From positions 62,001-126,000 of the forward strand of contig CANJKZ010000958.1 in NCBI GenBank assembly GCA_947471745.1: a stretch of DNA of 64,000 nt, written 5' to 3'. The stretch is from Closterium sp. Naga37s-1. Taxonomy: Eukaryota; Streptophyta; Zygnematophyceae; Desmidiales; Closteriaceae. The position numbers were made by a program, and so were the translations under genes. The notes under the pieces were generated by a model that searched no databases, was not told where the DNA came from, and saw only the letters and a program-made list of their open reading frames with translations. Below, piece after piece: positions 20,817 to 30,895 of the stretch. The first letter of the stretch is position 1, and each line of letters begins with the position of its first letter.

Positions 20817-22911
20817 AGGGGCAGAGGAGCCTGGGGGGCCGCGGGGCCAAACAAGGGGCCGGTGGGCCTAGGGGGGGGGGGCCGAGGGGCCTAGGGGGCC
20901 GAGGGGCCAAACAAGGGGCCGAGGGGCCTAGGGGGGCCGAGGGGCCAAACAAGGGGCCGGGGGGCCGGGTGCCGGTCTCTGAGGTGGGGCCGAGTGGCCT
21001 AGGGGCCGCGGGGCCAAACAGGGGGCCGGGGGGCCTAGAGGGGGCCGAGGGGCCTAGGGGGCTGAGGGGCCAAACAAGAGGCCGGGGGGGGCCGGGTGCC
21101 GGTCTCTGAGGTGGGGCCGAGGGGCCTAGGGGGCCGATGGGCCAAACAAGGGGCCTAGGGGGCCGAGGGGCCAAAGTAGGGGCCGGGGGGGGGGGGGCGC
21201 CAATCTCTGAGGTGGGGCCGAGGGGCCAAACAAGGGGCCTAGGGGGCCGAGGGGCCAAAGTAGGGGCCGGGAGGCCGGGCGCCAGGCTCTGAGGTGGGGC
21301 CGAGGGGCCTAGGGGCCGCGGGGCCAAACAAGGGGCCGGGGGGGCCTTGGGGGGGCCGAGGGGCCTAGGGGGCCGAGGGGCCAAACAAGGGGCCTAGGGG
21401 GCCGAGGGGCCAAAGTAGGGGCCGGGAGGCCGGGCGCCAGGCTCTGAGGTGGGGCCGAGGGGCCTAGGGGCCGCGGGGCCAAACAAGGGGCCGGGGGGGC
21501 CTTGGGGGGGCCGAGGGGCCTAGGGGGCCGAGGGTCCAAACAAGTGGCCTAGGGGGCCGAGGGGCCAAAGTAGGGGCCGGGGGGGCCGGGCGCCAATCTC
21601 TGAGGTGGGGCCGAGGGGCCTAGGGGCCGCGGGGCCAAACAAGGGGCCGGGGGGGACTTGGGGGGGGGGCCGAGGGGCCTAGGGGGCCGAGGGGCCAAAC
21701 AAGGGGCCTAGGGGGGGCCGAGGGGCCAAGTAGGGGCCGGGGGGCCGGGCGCCAGGCTCTGAGGTGGGGCCAAGGGGCCTAGGGGCCGCGGGGCCAAACA
21801 AGGGGCCAGGGGGGGCTTGGGGGGGCCGAGGGGCCTAGGGGGGCCGAGGGGCCAAGTAGGGGCCGGGGGGCCGGGCGCCAGGCTCTGAGGTGGGGCCGAG
21901 GGGCCTAGGGGCCGCGGGGCCAAACAAGGGGCCGGGGGGGCCTTGGGGGGGCCGAGGGGCCTAGGGGGCCGAGGGGCCAAACAAGGGGCCTAGGGGGCCG
22001 AGGGGCCAAGTAGGGGCCGGGGGGCCGTGCTCCAGGCTCTGAGGTGGGGCCGAGGGGCCTAGGGGCCGCGGGGCCAAACAAGGGGCCGGGGGGGCCTTGG
22101 GGGGGCCGAGGGGCCTAGGGGGCCGAGGGGCCAAACAAGGGGCCTAGGGGGCCGAGGGGCCAAGTAGGGGCCGGGGGGCCGTGCTCCAGGCTCTGAGGTG
22201 GGGCCGAGGGGCCTAGGGGCTGCGGGGCCAAACAAGGGGCCGGGGGGGCCTTGGGGGGGGCCGAGGGGCCTAGGGGGGCCGAGGGGCCAAAGTAGGGGCC
22301 GAGGGGCCTAGGGGCCGCGGGGCCAAACAATGGGGCCAGGCGCTGGGCAGGGACTGGTCCGGGCGCTGGGCAGGTACGAGGCCTGGCGCTGGGCAGGTAA
22401 GGGGCCGGGCGCTGGGCAGGTACGGGGCCGGGCGCTGGGCGCGGAATGGGGCCGGGCGCTGGGCGAAGGACGGGGCCAGGCGCGGGCTTGGTACGGGCCG
22501 GGCGACGGGCTAGGTACGGGCCGGGCGCGGGCGTCGAAGTTGACGGGCCCAGTGGGGCCGAGGCGACGGGCTAGGTACGGGCCGGGCGACGGGCTACGTA
22601 CGGGCCGGGCGACGGGCTAGGTACGGGCCGGGCGACGGGCTAGGTACTGGCCGGGCGACGGGCTAGGTACTGGCCGGGCGCGGGCGTCGAAGTTGACGGG
22701 GCCAGCGGGGCCGAGGTGACGGGCTACGTACGGGCCGGGCGACGGGCTAGGCGACGAAGACGACGGGGCCAGCGGGGCCGAGGCGACGGGCTACGTACGG
22801 GCTTGGCGACGTGCTAGGTACGGGCCAGGCGCGGGCGACGAAGTCGACGGGCTAGGTACGGGCAGTGCAGTAGGTGGTGGGCCCATTGAGACTAGGTCCT
22901 AAGACTTAGTT
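20817..22911 (-). repeat. C3b leader: two GC-rich tandem-repeat arrays
   Basis: Positions 20817-22330 are repeats of GGGGCCGAGGGGCCTAGG and GGGGCCAAACAAGG units arranged in higher-order blocks of roughly 130-170 bp, each carrying GCCAGGCTCTGAGGTGG or a variant. Positions 22330-22860 switch to GGGCCGGGCGACGGGCTAGGTAC units, the type that forms the C5 leader. Pro/Leu/Ala-rich frames here are composition artefacts. GGTGGGCCC lies at 22876-22884. Confidence 0.85.
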
Positions 22912-22924
22912 GCTCTTAATACCA

Positions 22925-23084
22925 TGTTAGAATCTTAGGCGAGAATGATTGACTAGGAAGCAAGCAAGGGTACAAGTAGAATGTCGAGAGAATTCTGTAC
23001 CCCCTAAGGCTAAACCCACTATAGCCTAGACAAATGTAAACACATGAACTAAGCCTAGATATAACTAAGCATATATGTTTGACA
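22925..23084 (-). repeat. 5' LTR of C3b
   Basis: 160 bp, TGTTAGAATC...TTTGACA, with the clade core in diverged form (CTGTACCCCC, ACCCACTATAGCC). Right flank GGTGC (23085-23089); the left flank is lost. Confidence 0.75.
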
Positions 23085-25315
23085 GGTGCTGGTCCTGAAG
23101 GTGCTCGTACTAAAGGTACTGGAGCTGCCGGAGCTAGTGGTGCTGCTGGTGCTGGAGGTGCTGGAGGTGCTGCTGGAGGTGCTGGGGGTACTGGAGCTGC
23201 TGGCACTGGAGGTGCTGGTGCTACTGGTGCTGGAGCTGCTAGAGCTGCTGGTCCTGGATGTGCTCGTACTAGAGGTCCTAGAACTACTGGAGCTGGTGGT
23301 GCTGGTGGTGCTGGAGGTGCTACTAGAGCTGCTGGCACTAGAGGTGCTGGTGCTGGAGGTGCTGGAGGTGCTGCTGGTACAGGAGGCGCTGGAGCTGGAG
23401 GTACTGGAGGTACTGGAGCTGCTGACGGTACGGGTACTCAGCCGCGCCGACCATTTTTCTACCCGCAGCCGCAGTCATCCCTTCCACCGCCTGACTCAGC
23501 TCTTAGCCATTTTCTTAGTCTCCCGTCTTCCACTGGCCTCACTCCACCTCTCCTGTGTCCACTGACAGAACAGTCTCAGCCACAGCTACTGCCTGACTCC
23601 TTGATACCTGCTCCTACTCTTCAAACTGAGGTGACTGAGTCCCTGACTGAGCATCGTGAGCCTAAGACTCATGCTTGAGGACAGGCAGTTTGAGCTTGAG
23701 TGTCTTGCGGCCGTTTTTCCTCATTTCGCATCCATGCTGCTTTTCCCTAAAGGAGACCCGGATGCACTGGACATCCCTACCCCGCGCTCTTACGGTGAGG
23801 CAATCGTGGGTGAGTACTCCTCTCAGTGGAAGACAATCATGGACACAGAGATGGCTTCCTGGAAGTCCACAGGCACCTACGTCGATGAGGTTCCTCCTCC
23901 TTGGACAAACATAGTCGATGGCATGTGGATTTTCAGAGTGAAGCGGCCGCCGGGTTCTCCGCCTGCCTTCAAGGTGCGTTACGTTGCTCAAGGCTTCAGT
24001 CAGCGACAGGGGGTCGACTACTTCCAGACCTTCTCCCCCACCACGAAGACGACTGCTCTTCGGGTGTTGCTGCAACGTGCAGCACAGCGTGACTACGAGC
24101 TGCACTCCCTCGACTTCTCCACAGCTTTCTTACAGGGCAGCCTTCACGAGGAGATCTGGCTGCGCCACCCACCTGGCTTCACTGGGTCGTTTCCTGCGGG
24201 TACCCAGTGGAGCCTCCGGTGGCCAGTCTACGGTCTCTGCCAGGCGCCCCGTGAGTGGCACGACACACTGAGGACTACACTTGCGGCTCTTGGGTTTGCT
24301 CCTTCCTCTGCTGACCCGTCGCTGTTTCTATGCACCGACACTACCCTGCCGCCGTTCTACGTTATCGTGTACGTTGACGGCTTGGTTTTTGCTATTGCTG
24401 ACACTGAGGCGCTGGCCCTAGTGAAGGCGGAGCTGCAGGAGAGACACACTTGCACTGACGTGGGTGAGCTGCGTAGCTATCTTGGCTTGCAGATCACCCG
24501 GAACAGAGCACGGTGCACCATCACCCTGACTCAGTCACACATGGTGCACCAGGTCCTTCGGCGCTTCGGCTTCCAGTACTCCTCGCCACAGCCCACTCCT
24601 CTTCTTACCGGCCATTTGCTCTCAGCTCCACCTTTGGACGAGTCCGTAGAGCCGAGCGGTCCGTATCCAGAGCTTGTGGGTTGCCTCATGTACCTAATGA
24701 CGTGCACACGACCTGACCTCGTGTACCCTCTCAGCCTCCTGGCTCGCTACGTGGCTCCCGGTAGACACCGAAAGGTGCAGTACATCGGGCATGGGGCTCG
24801 TGCTTGGAGGACAGGGTTCAGTGGTACTCACAGGACACTCCGATGCTTCTTGGGCCGACGACCAGGCGACTCAGCGTTCATCACAGGGTCACACCTTCAG
24901 TCTTGGCTCTGGTTCGGTCTCGTGGAGGTCCACTTGTTCTTCTTCTGTGCTTGGTTCCAGCTATGAGGCCGAGATCTACGCTGGGGCTATGGCTGCACAG
25001 GAGCTACGCTGGCTGACCTACCTGCTGACCGACTTGGGGGAGTGGCCTCGTTCTCCTCCAGTTCTGTACGTCGACATCAAGGCCATGCTTGCCTTGTGTC
25101 ACGAGCAGAGACTGGAGCACAGAACAAAGCACATTGCTCTTCGCTACTTTCTTGCTCGAGAGCTACAGCAGCGTGGTCAGCTTCACCTCTCTTACGTGGC
25201 CCCTCGGGCCAACACTGCTGATGTCTTGACCAAGGCCCTCGGGTTTTGTGATCTTCAGCGTTTTTGCACTGCTCTTGGGCTTCTGCCCATTCTGCCTCAC
25301 CTACTTGTCTCTTGA
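23085..25315 (+). pseudogene. C3a fragment: hinge, RT and RNase H
   Basis: Opens in the Gly/Ala hinge (GAGPEGAR, then GA-repeats). A stop after REPKTHA and a deletion remove about 100 residues normally found before LEDRQ. RT follows (MWIFRVKRPPGSPP; SLDFSTAFLQG) but its active site reads YVDG instead of YVDD. At about 24780 a deletion of roughly 40 bp between GTGCA repeats shifts the frame. RNase H continues in the new frame (24791-25315) with SDASWADD, SSSYEAE and YVDIKA, ending with TGA at 25313-25315. Confidence 0.82.
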
Positions 25316-25405
25316 TCTTGCGCTTGTTGTACACTGATATCTATATTTTTACCTGCATGTTTCCTCTTGCTAGGTTGTACTTGCTATTATCACTCTAGTG
25401 TGAAC
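25316..25405 (+). other. C3a 3' untranslated region, first part
   Basis: AT-rich sequence after the RNase H stop, equivalent to the region after 63421 in C6. It ends with TGAAC, the copy of the target duplication left of LARD-1; the untranslated region continues at 27700. Confidence 0.6.
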
Positions 25406-25603
25406 TGTTAGAATATATCTGTAACTGCCTGTAGCTGTAGTTAGTGTAGTTGTTATAAACTTGTTGGTGGTGTATCTTCTTTGCATGCTTTGTTTGCTAT
25501 ATGTACCTCGCTCCATAGTGAACTCACTCACTCTTTGCCTAAACTCTCTCGACTCCCTTTGGCCTAGGCTACTAAGCCTAGGCCCTACTCTTACTATTCA
25601 ACA
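25406..25603 (+). repeat. 5' LTR of LARD-1
   Basis: 198 bp, TGTTAGAATATATCTG...CTATTCAACA. Contains the inverted repeat GGCCTAGGCTACTAAGCCTAGGCC near its 3' end, a strong potential hairpin also present in the other LTR. Confidence 0.88.
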
Positions 25604-26630
25604 TGGTATTCAGAGCAGGCACCTTCCTGCTGCCTTCCTTAACGGGCCCACCAGTCTGCTTCCGCTGCCTGTCGTCCTGTCGCGCGCCTCGGGCGCGCGG
25701 CGATTTTCTGCCCGCCGTGTACTCGGGGCGCACGGCGGTTTTCTGCCTGCCTGCCCGTCGTGCGCCCCGTGGCGCGCGACGATGCCCTGCCCGTCGTGCG
25801 CCCCGAGGCGCGCGGCGGGTTCGTCGCCTGTCGCGGCACACAGGGGGCCCGCGCACCCCCCCCCCCCCCCCCCCCCTCTTTTCCCGTCGCCTGTCGAGGC
25901 GACCTGAGGGGGCCGCGCGGGGGGGGGGGGCGCGTGGGGGGGGGCCGCGCGTCGCCCCCTTCTGCAGCCTGTTCTGGCGCCCAGGGGGGGCCGCGCGTCG
26001 GAGCAGCCGCCCTTGGTGCAGCCGCCCCTTGACCTCAGCAGCCGCGCGTCGAAGCAGCCGCCCCTGGTGCAGCCGCCCCTGGAGCAGCCGCCCCTGGTGC
26101 AGCCGCCCCTGGACCCCGCGACGCCGCCCCTGGACCCCACGGTGCCGACCCTGCAGCTGCATGCGACGCCGTTCCTGGACCCTGTGCTGCCCATTGCCGC
26201 CCGTTGCTGCCCGTGCCTGTGCTGCCCGTTGCTGCTCTCCCCCCCCCTCCCCCCCTTCTTCGTCTCCCTGCTGCGCGTGCAGCCGTGGAACGGAGGGTCT
26301 GGGGGTGGCGGGTATGGGGGTGATGGGTGGTATGTTTCCCTTCCCCTCCTCCTCCTTTCGTTCCCACTGCTGCAGCTGCCGCTGGGGGGAGGGTGTGAGG
26401 GTGTGGGGGAGCCAGGGGAGTGGCATTGGGGTGGCGGGTGTGAGACCAATCAGCCCCCGTCCCTCTGAAGGGGGGGGGGGAGGAGAGTAAAGGGGTGGCA
26501 GGAGTGCCTGCCCCTTTGCTGCTGTACCTGCTTTGTTACCTTGCCTGCTGTTGCTGTTTTCTCTGTTCGTGGTGTACCCATCCAGGATGTGTCGCTGCAC
26601 AGACTCCTGCTGCAGGCAGTTATGGGGGAG
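25604..26630 (+). other. LARD-1 internal region, GC-rich, no coding capacity
   Basis: Starts with the primer-binding site, a GCAGG/CCTGC inverted repeat (25615-25630) and GGGCCCACC (25644-25652). Then come C-rich and G-rich repeats (CGTCGTGCGCCCCG units, 25680-25830; CAGCCGCCCCTGG units, 26000-26150). Around 26265-26440 is a block with CTGCTGCGCGTGCAGC and CACTGCTGCAGCTGCCGCTGGGGGGAGGG that has clear counterparts in LARD-2. Open frames on both strands are compositional. Confidence 0.7.
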
Positions 26631-26636
26631 TGTTAG

Positions 26637-27502
26637 TGTTATGTGATGCTATCATTTGCATTCACGTCTGTCTGCCTCCCATCATATGTTCGTGTGTTGC
26701 ATGCGTGGTGTGAGCGTGTGCAAGAATTTGTGTTTGGTGTTGTTTGGATTTTCTGAGTGTGTGTGAATGTTATTTCGCTTGAGCAGATATCTGAAGTGAC
26801 TTCTCTGCTCAAGAGCTTTCCGACGAACCAAGTATCGCTTCAATCGGAGCACGAACAAGAAAGTTACGAACGTTGGAAGTTCGTATGCTTTTGATATTTG
26901 GTTGTGGTGACTATGGGAAGTTGTGGTGTTGACTCCATAAGGAGTATAGACTTTTGGGGGTTGGGAAATTCGTCAACATCACTGTAGATGCTGCAAAGTG
27001 GTTGGGAGGTGCCAAACCAGGTTGGCAAGTGTGGCCAAGTTGGGCAAGGTAGATGGCATGGGTTGGAAAGTGACAAAAGTAAAAGTGGGGTTCCTATAGG
27101 GAAGGGATTTGGTGTGCTTATGGGGTTTCCTTGGTTGGGAACTCCTTGGGGACCTTCCCTGTCGTCCTCCTCTTCCCCTCCCACCTGGTTAATTGCTACT
27201 CTAACTTTCTTGTGTGAACTTGTGAGATAATTGTGATTGAGTTACGTTTTCTATGGTAGCATACCCCCTAGTGCGCCGAAGTTCATAACTCGAGTTATAC
27301 TCCATATTTTGATACTATTCAAATTGAGAAAGATAGCCACAGTCAAGGGCTACAACATACTCGAGTTTGAAAGAATTCTAACTCTGCGTTAATCGTTGAC
27401 GACGTTTCTTGTGACGACGACTTTTCTGTCCAGAATTGTAGTTGACGATTTTGAGATATTTCAGCCCCTAATCTTCATAGACTCCGTCCTTAGTCTCTAA
27501 CA
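26637..27502. mobile_element. Solo LTR inside the 3' LTR of LARD-1
   Basis: 866 bp starting TGTTATGTGATGC and ending TCTCTAACA (perfect TGTTA/TAACA ends), with GTTAG on the left (26632-26636) and GTAAG on the right (27503-27507), a target duplication with one mismatch. Removing it and one copy restores a 198-bp LTR matching 25406-25603. No internal coding sequence. Length and TG-rich start are like the LTR of CopA, but the sequence is different, so its family is unknown. Confidence 0.72.
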
Positions 27503-27507
27503 GTAAG

Positions 27508-27699
27508 AATATATCTGTAACTGCCTGTAGCTGTAGTTAATGTAGTTATTATAAACTTGTTGGTGGTGTACCTTCTTTGCATGCTTTGTTTGCTATTTGT
27601 ACCTCGCTCCATAGTGAACTCACTCACTCTTTGCCTAAACTCTCTTGACTCCCTTTGGCCTAGGCTACTAAGCCTAGGCCCTACTCTTACTATTCAACA
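27508..27699 (+). repeat. 3' LTR of LARD-1, main part
   Basis: 192 bp matching positions 7-198 of the 5' LTR with a few substitutions; the first 6 bp are at 26631-26636, left of the solo LTR. Confidence 0.85.
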
Positions 27700-27974
27700 T
27701 GAACTGGCCTTGTGGCCGCTTGCTTGTGTTCATAATGAGTGGTGGTCTTGAGATCCACCCTGGGCTTTGCATTGCTTTGTTCTCTTACCTAACTGGTCTT
27801 GTGACCGTTTGTTGTGTTGGCTATCCCTCACTTTGCCTACGGGGGTGTGTCAAAACATATTTGTATGTTCCTAGTTCTGCTAGGCTACAGTGAGGTGCTC
27901 AATATAGAGTACAATCCCAGTTAGGGTTTACTACTTGTATCTCACTCTTGCTAGTCATTCACCATTCCTGCACA
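27700..27974 (+). other. C3a 3' untranslated region end, polypurine tract and 3' LTR
   Basis: After the second TGAAC the C3a tail continues: hairpins GGCCTTGTGGCC (27706-27717) and GGTCTTGTGACC (27795-27806), then the polypurine tract CTACGGGGGTG (27837-27847) and an LTR starting TGTCAAAACATATTTG at 27848. The LTR end is placed at about 27972-27974 by clade length (about 125 bp) only. Its 5' partner is gone. Confidence 0.65.
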
Positions 27975-28110
27975 GATTATTCTGACATCCTCCCAATGCA
28001 ATCCGCCTGCTTTTTGAGGCACCTCAAAAGTGCGGCGATTATTGAGGCGCCTAAAAAAATACCTAATGATACAGTACGCCATCTCCCTTTCTCTTCTCCA
28101 TCCATGGCCA

Positions 28111-30223
28111 TCAAATCTCCATAGCATCTTCCCCCTGCACTCCGCCTGCTTTCTTCTTCGCCTTCTTTTTCTTCTTCTTCTTCTCCAAGGCTTGTTGGGC
28201 TTGCCTCGTTGCGAACTTGGTAGGGAGAGGGGGTGGGGCGACTGCCGAGGGAAGAGTGTTTGAGAGGTGCTGCTGAATGGCTGTGAAGGGGTTGGATTTG
28301 AAGGCGGGGTGTGACAGCACTGCAGCCATTTGCTTGGTCTCTTCAACTCTGAAGTCAGCAGGTATGCACAAACAGTGAGAGACACAAAAACGAGATTAGA
28401 GTGAAATGGTAACTGTATTACAGCATTTACTGAAATGAACAGAACATAGGAAACGAGCACATTATTCCAGCATCGATATGAGTGTGCAAGGGGGGAGGAC
28501 GAAAGAACCAGCTTGCGTACGACAAGCTGGTTTCATATCAACGACAAGCTGGTTTCATATCAACGACAAGAGCAAGCACAGCACGCCATGCCATGCACCG
28601 CACGACACACTCACACGATCTTCCCTCGCTGCTTCGCAGACAGCCGCTTCTCCCCCTCCTTGCCCAGAGCCAGTGCATCTGGCAGGGCGTCCCCCAGCGA
28701 TGATGCGAGTGTATCCAGTGTGAGGCTGGTTGGGAGGTTGGTGACTGCGCCTTTCTTCTTCTTCTTAGACGCCTTCTTGGTCTGTTGGGATTGGGACAGG
28801 CACACAGTGAGTGGGTGAGAGCACAGGAAAGGGCGTCCCCCAGCGATGATGCGAGGGTGTCCAATGTGAGGCTGGCTTGTAGGCTCGAAAGAGCACCCTA
28901 TTTCTTCTTCTTAGACGCCTTCTTGGTCTGTTGGGAGGGAGTGGGGGGACGGCACACAATGAGAGAGCCAGTGCATGCATCCGGCAGGGCTTCCCCCAAC
29001 GATGAATCGAGGGTGTCCGATGTGAGGCTGGCTGGCAGGCTGGAGACTGTTCCTTTCTTCTTCTTCTTAGATGCCTTCTGCTTCTGTTGGGGGGGGGAGA
29101 AGGGGGAGAGAGGGGGGTACACAGTGATTGAGTGGAAACACAGAAAACGGCCTCTCCCAGCCATTAATGTTGGAAATTTTCCTTCGCTTGTTTTATTTGA
29201 CTGCATTCTTAGTCGGTTGAGGCTGAAGGAGAGAGGAAGAGAGGGGTTGCATGCAGGGTGTGTGTGTACTACTGGCGAACGTGAACGGAAGGCGGGAAGA
29301 GCCTTACCCTTATGTTTAGGGTTTCGGGTTAGGGATTCACTAACCCTAAGGTGGGAGAGTGTGAAAGTGAGAAAAAATGTTAGCATGCTCTCACATCGCT
29401 GGCATGCTACCATGATGCTAGCATGTGTAACCGTACCTTTGAGTCTCCCCTAGCAGCAGCAATGAGAGTTTGTGTTCGCCTCAAATCTGGCGCACAACAA
29501 TGGGCAGGGAAGGAAGAGAAGGATCATGATTTTTTTATGCCCACCCACATGAACTTGCTATACCCACACCAGTCATGTACATTATCAGTGCTAACCCCAC
29601 ATCAAATAGACATCATAACTGCTACAATCACACCCAATTTACTCACTGTCCATGAGCCTCGTCTGCTTGGCAACCCTCTTCTGCACTCGCCTGCTCTCCG
29701 TCGCCGGCTGTGCCCTGCCAGCCGTTACCAGCCGATTCAATCCAGTGGGGATGGCATGGGATAAACGTGGAGTGGAGTGAGGGATCGGAAGAGCTGAAAC
29801 GGTTGAGCTTTGTGAACGAGGGATTGAAACAGGGGTGAGACGAGTGAAAGAACCAGATAGACAACAAACCCGATTGCTGAAGGAGAGCAGAGCAAGAGTG
29901 GCTTCTTCTGTTCCGTCGCTGCATTGTCCGCCTCCCTTCCCTCCACAGGACCACAGGTGCTGATGCTAGAGAGAATCGGACTCACCAGCAGCCTCAGCAG
30001 CTGAGCTCTGCCCTGCCAAATACAACAGAAAGGGCAATGGCGTACCCGGCTTCTTCCGTGGCTGCATTGTCCGCCTCCCGTCCTTCCACAGGCGTTGATG
30101 CTAATGCAGCTGACTTACCAGCGGCCTCAGCTGCTGGGCCCTGCCAATCACCACATAGGAGAAACAAAAAAGGGGAAGCAGCGAGGGCAAGGATGCAGGA
30201 AAAGAGAGAGAGGGAGAGGGGAG

Positions 30224-30258
<35 letters not shown>

Positions 30259-30895
30259 GTAGAGGGCAGAGGGGGTTGAACAGCAGATGCTTTTGAGTCG
30301 ATTCAAAAGCTGTCAATCACCACATAGGAGAAACAAAAAAGGGAAAGCATCGAGGACAAGGATGCGGGAAAAGAGAGAAGAGGGGGAGGGGGGAGAGGAG
30401 GGGGGTAGAGGGAAGAGGGGGGTGAAGAGCGGATGTTTTTGAGTTTCGAAAGGTGGGGAAGATCAAGCCACTTGAAGTGGCAAATCGGAGCATCCACTCA
30501 AAGGAATTTGATCACACGTGCATGAACACATTCTTGGCAGCATAGCACCCGTTCACCACACCTAGAGAGATCACAGAGCTCTCAAGTCAAGGGCGGGTAG
30601 TTTGCATTGCAGCAAGCAACCTCTGATGGCCGACTATTAAGAGGGGGCCATCAGAGGAAAGCCTTGTTGCTTGAATTGAAAGGTTACAGAGCAGCATTGT
30701 ACACTTTTTACCGCCGCTCATCTCATCTCAGAAATCAATCCTGTTTTCTCAGCCAATACTAGTAACAGCGTTGCTGCTTCTGAAACGACAAGAAGCTTTG
30801 AGTGGTCGGTCGGCAAGGATAGGATCGGTGGCTGGCTGGCATACCTTGGCGGCATCTGCGGGCGCTGCAGCACGTTTTGTCTTCTTCTTCGCCAT
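28111..30895 (-). CDS. SLX9: Probable SLX9-family ribosome-biogenesis protein, multi-exon
   Basis: SLX9/FAM207 proteins act in the nucleolus in small-subunit rRNA processing. The last exon (28111-28348, minus) encodes VEETKQMAAVLSHPAF, then KSNPFTAIQQHLSNTLP and a Lys-rich tail; the AVLxHPAFxxNPxxAIxxHL pattern is what I recognise as the conserved C-terminal SLX9 motif. The exon before it (28615-28781) encodes TKKASKKKKKGAVTNLP and LDTLASSLGDALPDA and splices in phase (donor GT|GTGAGT, acceptor TTCAG|A). A likely first exon is 30845-30895, MAKKKTKRAAAPADAAK, ending in a GT donor. Middle exons are uncertain because exon-like blocks are duplicated at 28816-29235 and 29900-30160. Acceptors and donors near 29990-30030 and 30120-30145 are good. 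The exact transcript cannot be fixed from sequence; family call from memory. Confidence 0.5.
28668..29235 (-). repeat. Four tandem copies of an exon-intron unit in the SLX9-like gene
   Basis: Unit of about 148 bp: copies at about 28668-28815, 28816-28963 and 28964-29110, plus a degenerate one at about 29130-29235. Each carries an acceptor (CAACAG), the Lys-rich K-A-S-K-K-K coding start and a segment like SLTLDTLASSLGDALPD. Copy two has a TAG after the Lys run and copy four a TAA, so at most copies one and three look usable. Confidence 0.7.
29315..29324 (-). promoter_or_regulatory. Telo-box-like motif
   Basis: Reads AAACCCTAAA on the minus strand, followed by telomere-like CCCTAA copies to about 29346. 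Telo-boxes are enriched in promoters of plant ribosomal and ribosome-biogenesis genes. Here it lies inside the SLX9-like gene, upstream of the exon array, so it may mark an internal promoter or be chance. Confidence 0.3.
29900..30420. repeat. Two pairs of duplicated segments in the 5' part of the SLX9-like gene
   Basis: 29900-30010 and 30040-30150 share an exon-like block (element GCAGCTGAGGC with GT donors, and GCGGACAATGCAGC). 30138-30245 and 30313-30420 share an intron-like block (CAATCACCACATAGGAGAAAC plus a purine-rich run including a long G tract at about 30227-30245). These show the gene has grown by local duplication. Confidence 0.6.

Larger units (their letters stand above)
18990..23084 (-). 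mobile_element. Copia element C3b, 3'-truncated, inside C3a
   Basis: Has a 5' LTR (22925-23084), primer-binding site (22912-22924, element strand TGGTATTAAGAGC), a very long GC-rich leader, gag and protease, and then stops at about 18990 against C3a in the opposite orientation. C3a resumes immediately right of the LTR in its hinge. The simplest reading is insertion of C3b into C3a, then one deletion removing the 3' part of C3b and the adjoining integrase part of C3a. Confidence 0.75.
25406..27699 (+). mobile_element. LARD-1, coding-less LTR retrotransposon
   Basis: Bounded by TGAAC at 25401-25405 and 27700-27704. The 5' LTR is 25406-25603. The 3' LTR (198 bp when joined) is split by a solo LTR into 26631-26636 and 27508-27699. 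The primer-binding site TGGTATTCAGAGC follows the 5' LTR and a polypurine tract TATGGGGGAG precedes the 3' LTR. The internal part is only about 1,027 bp and has no gag or pol, so it must rely on proteins of another element. Orientation is from primer-binding site and polypurine tract. Confidence 0.88.
17736..27974 (+). mobile_element. Decayed plus-strand copia element C3a, interrupted twice
   Basis: Three segments belong together: 17736-18990 (end of Gag, protease, start of the integrase core), 23085-25405 (hinge, RT, RNase H, start of the 3' untranslated region) and 27700-27974 (rest of the 3' untranslated region, polypurine tract, 3' LTR). The first gap holds C3b plus a deletion of the integrase C-terminal half; the second is LARD-1, inserted with target duplication TGAAC. 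Its 5' LTR, leader and most of gag are missing. Confidence 0.75.

Noticed and set aside
20776..22330. Proline-rich repeat proteins in the C3b leader
   Set aside because: Repeats of GGGGCC/GGCCCC type give Pro-Arg-Pro-Leu in one frame; no start context and the array is non-coding in position.
20817..22860. Regularly spaced repeats as a CRISPR array
   Set aside because: Units are contiguous, with no unique spacers, in a eukaryotic retrotransposon leader.
25603..26600. Arg/Pro-rich frames of about 300 codons in LARD-1
   Set aside because: Frames are open on both strands over GC-rich repeats, no gag or pol similarity, and the homologous LARD-2 region does not preserve them.
26620..26636. TATGGGGGAG-TGTTAG as the 3' end of a separate element
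   Set aside because: Explained better as the polypurine tract and first 6 bp of the LARD-1 3' LTR, since removing the solo LTR restores a 198-bp LTR.
29310..29350. Interstitial telomere tract
   Set aside because: Only about two degenerate TTTAGGG units; reported as a possible telo-box instead.
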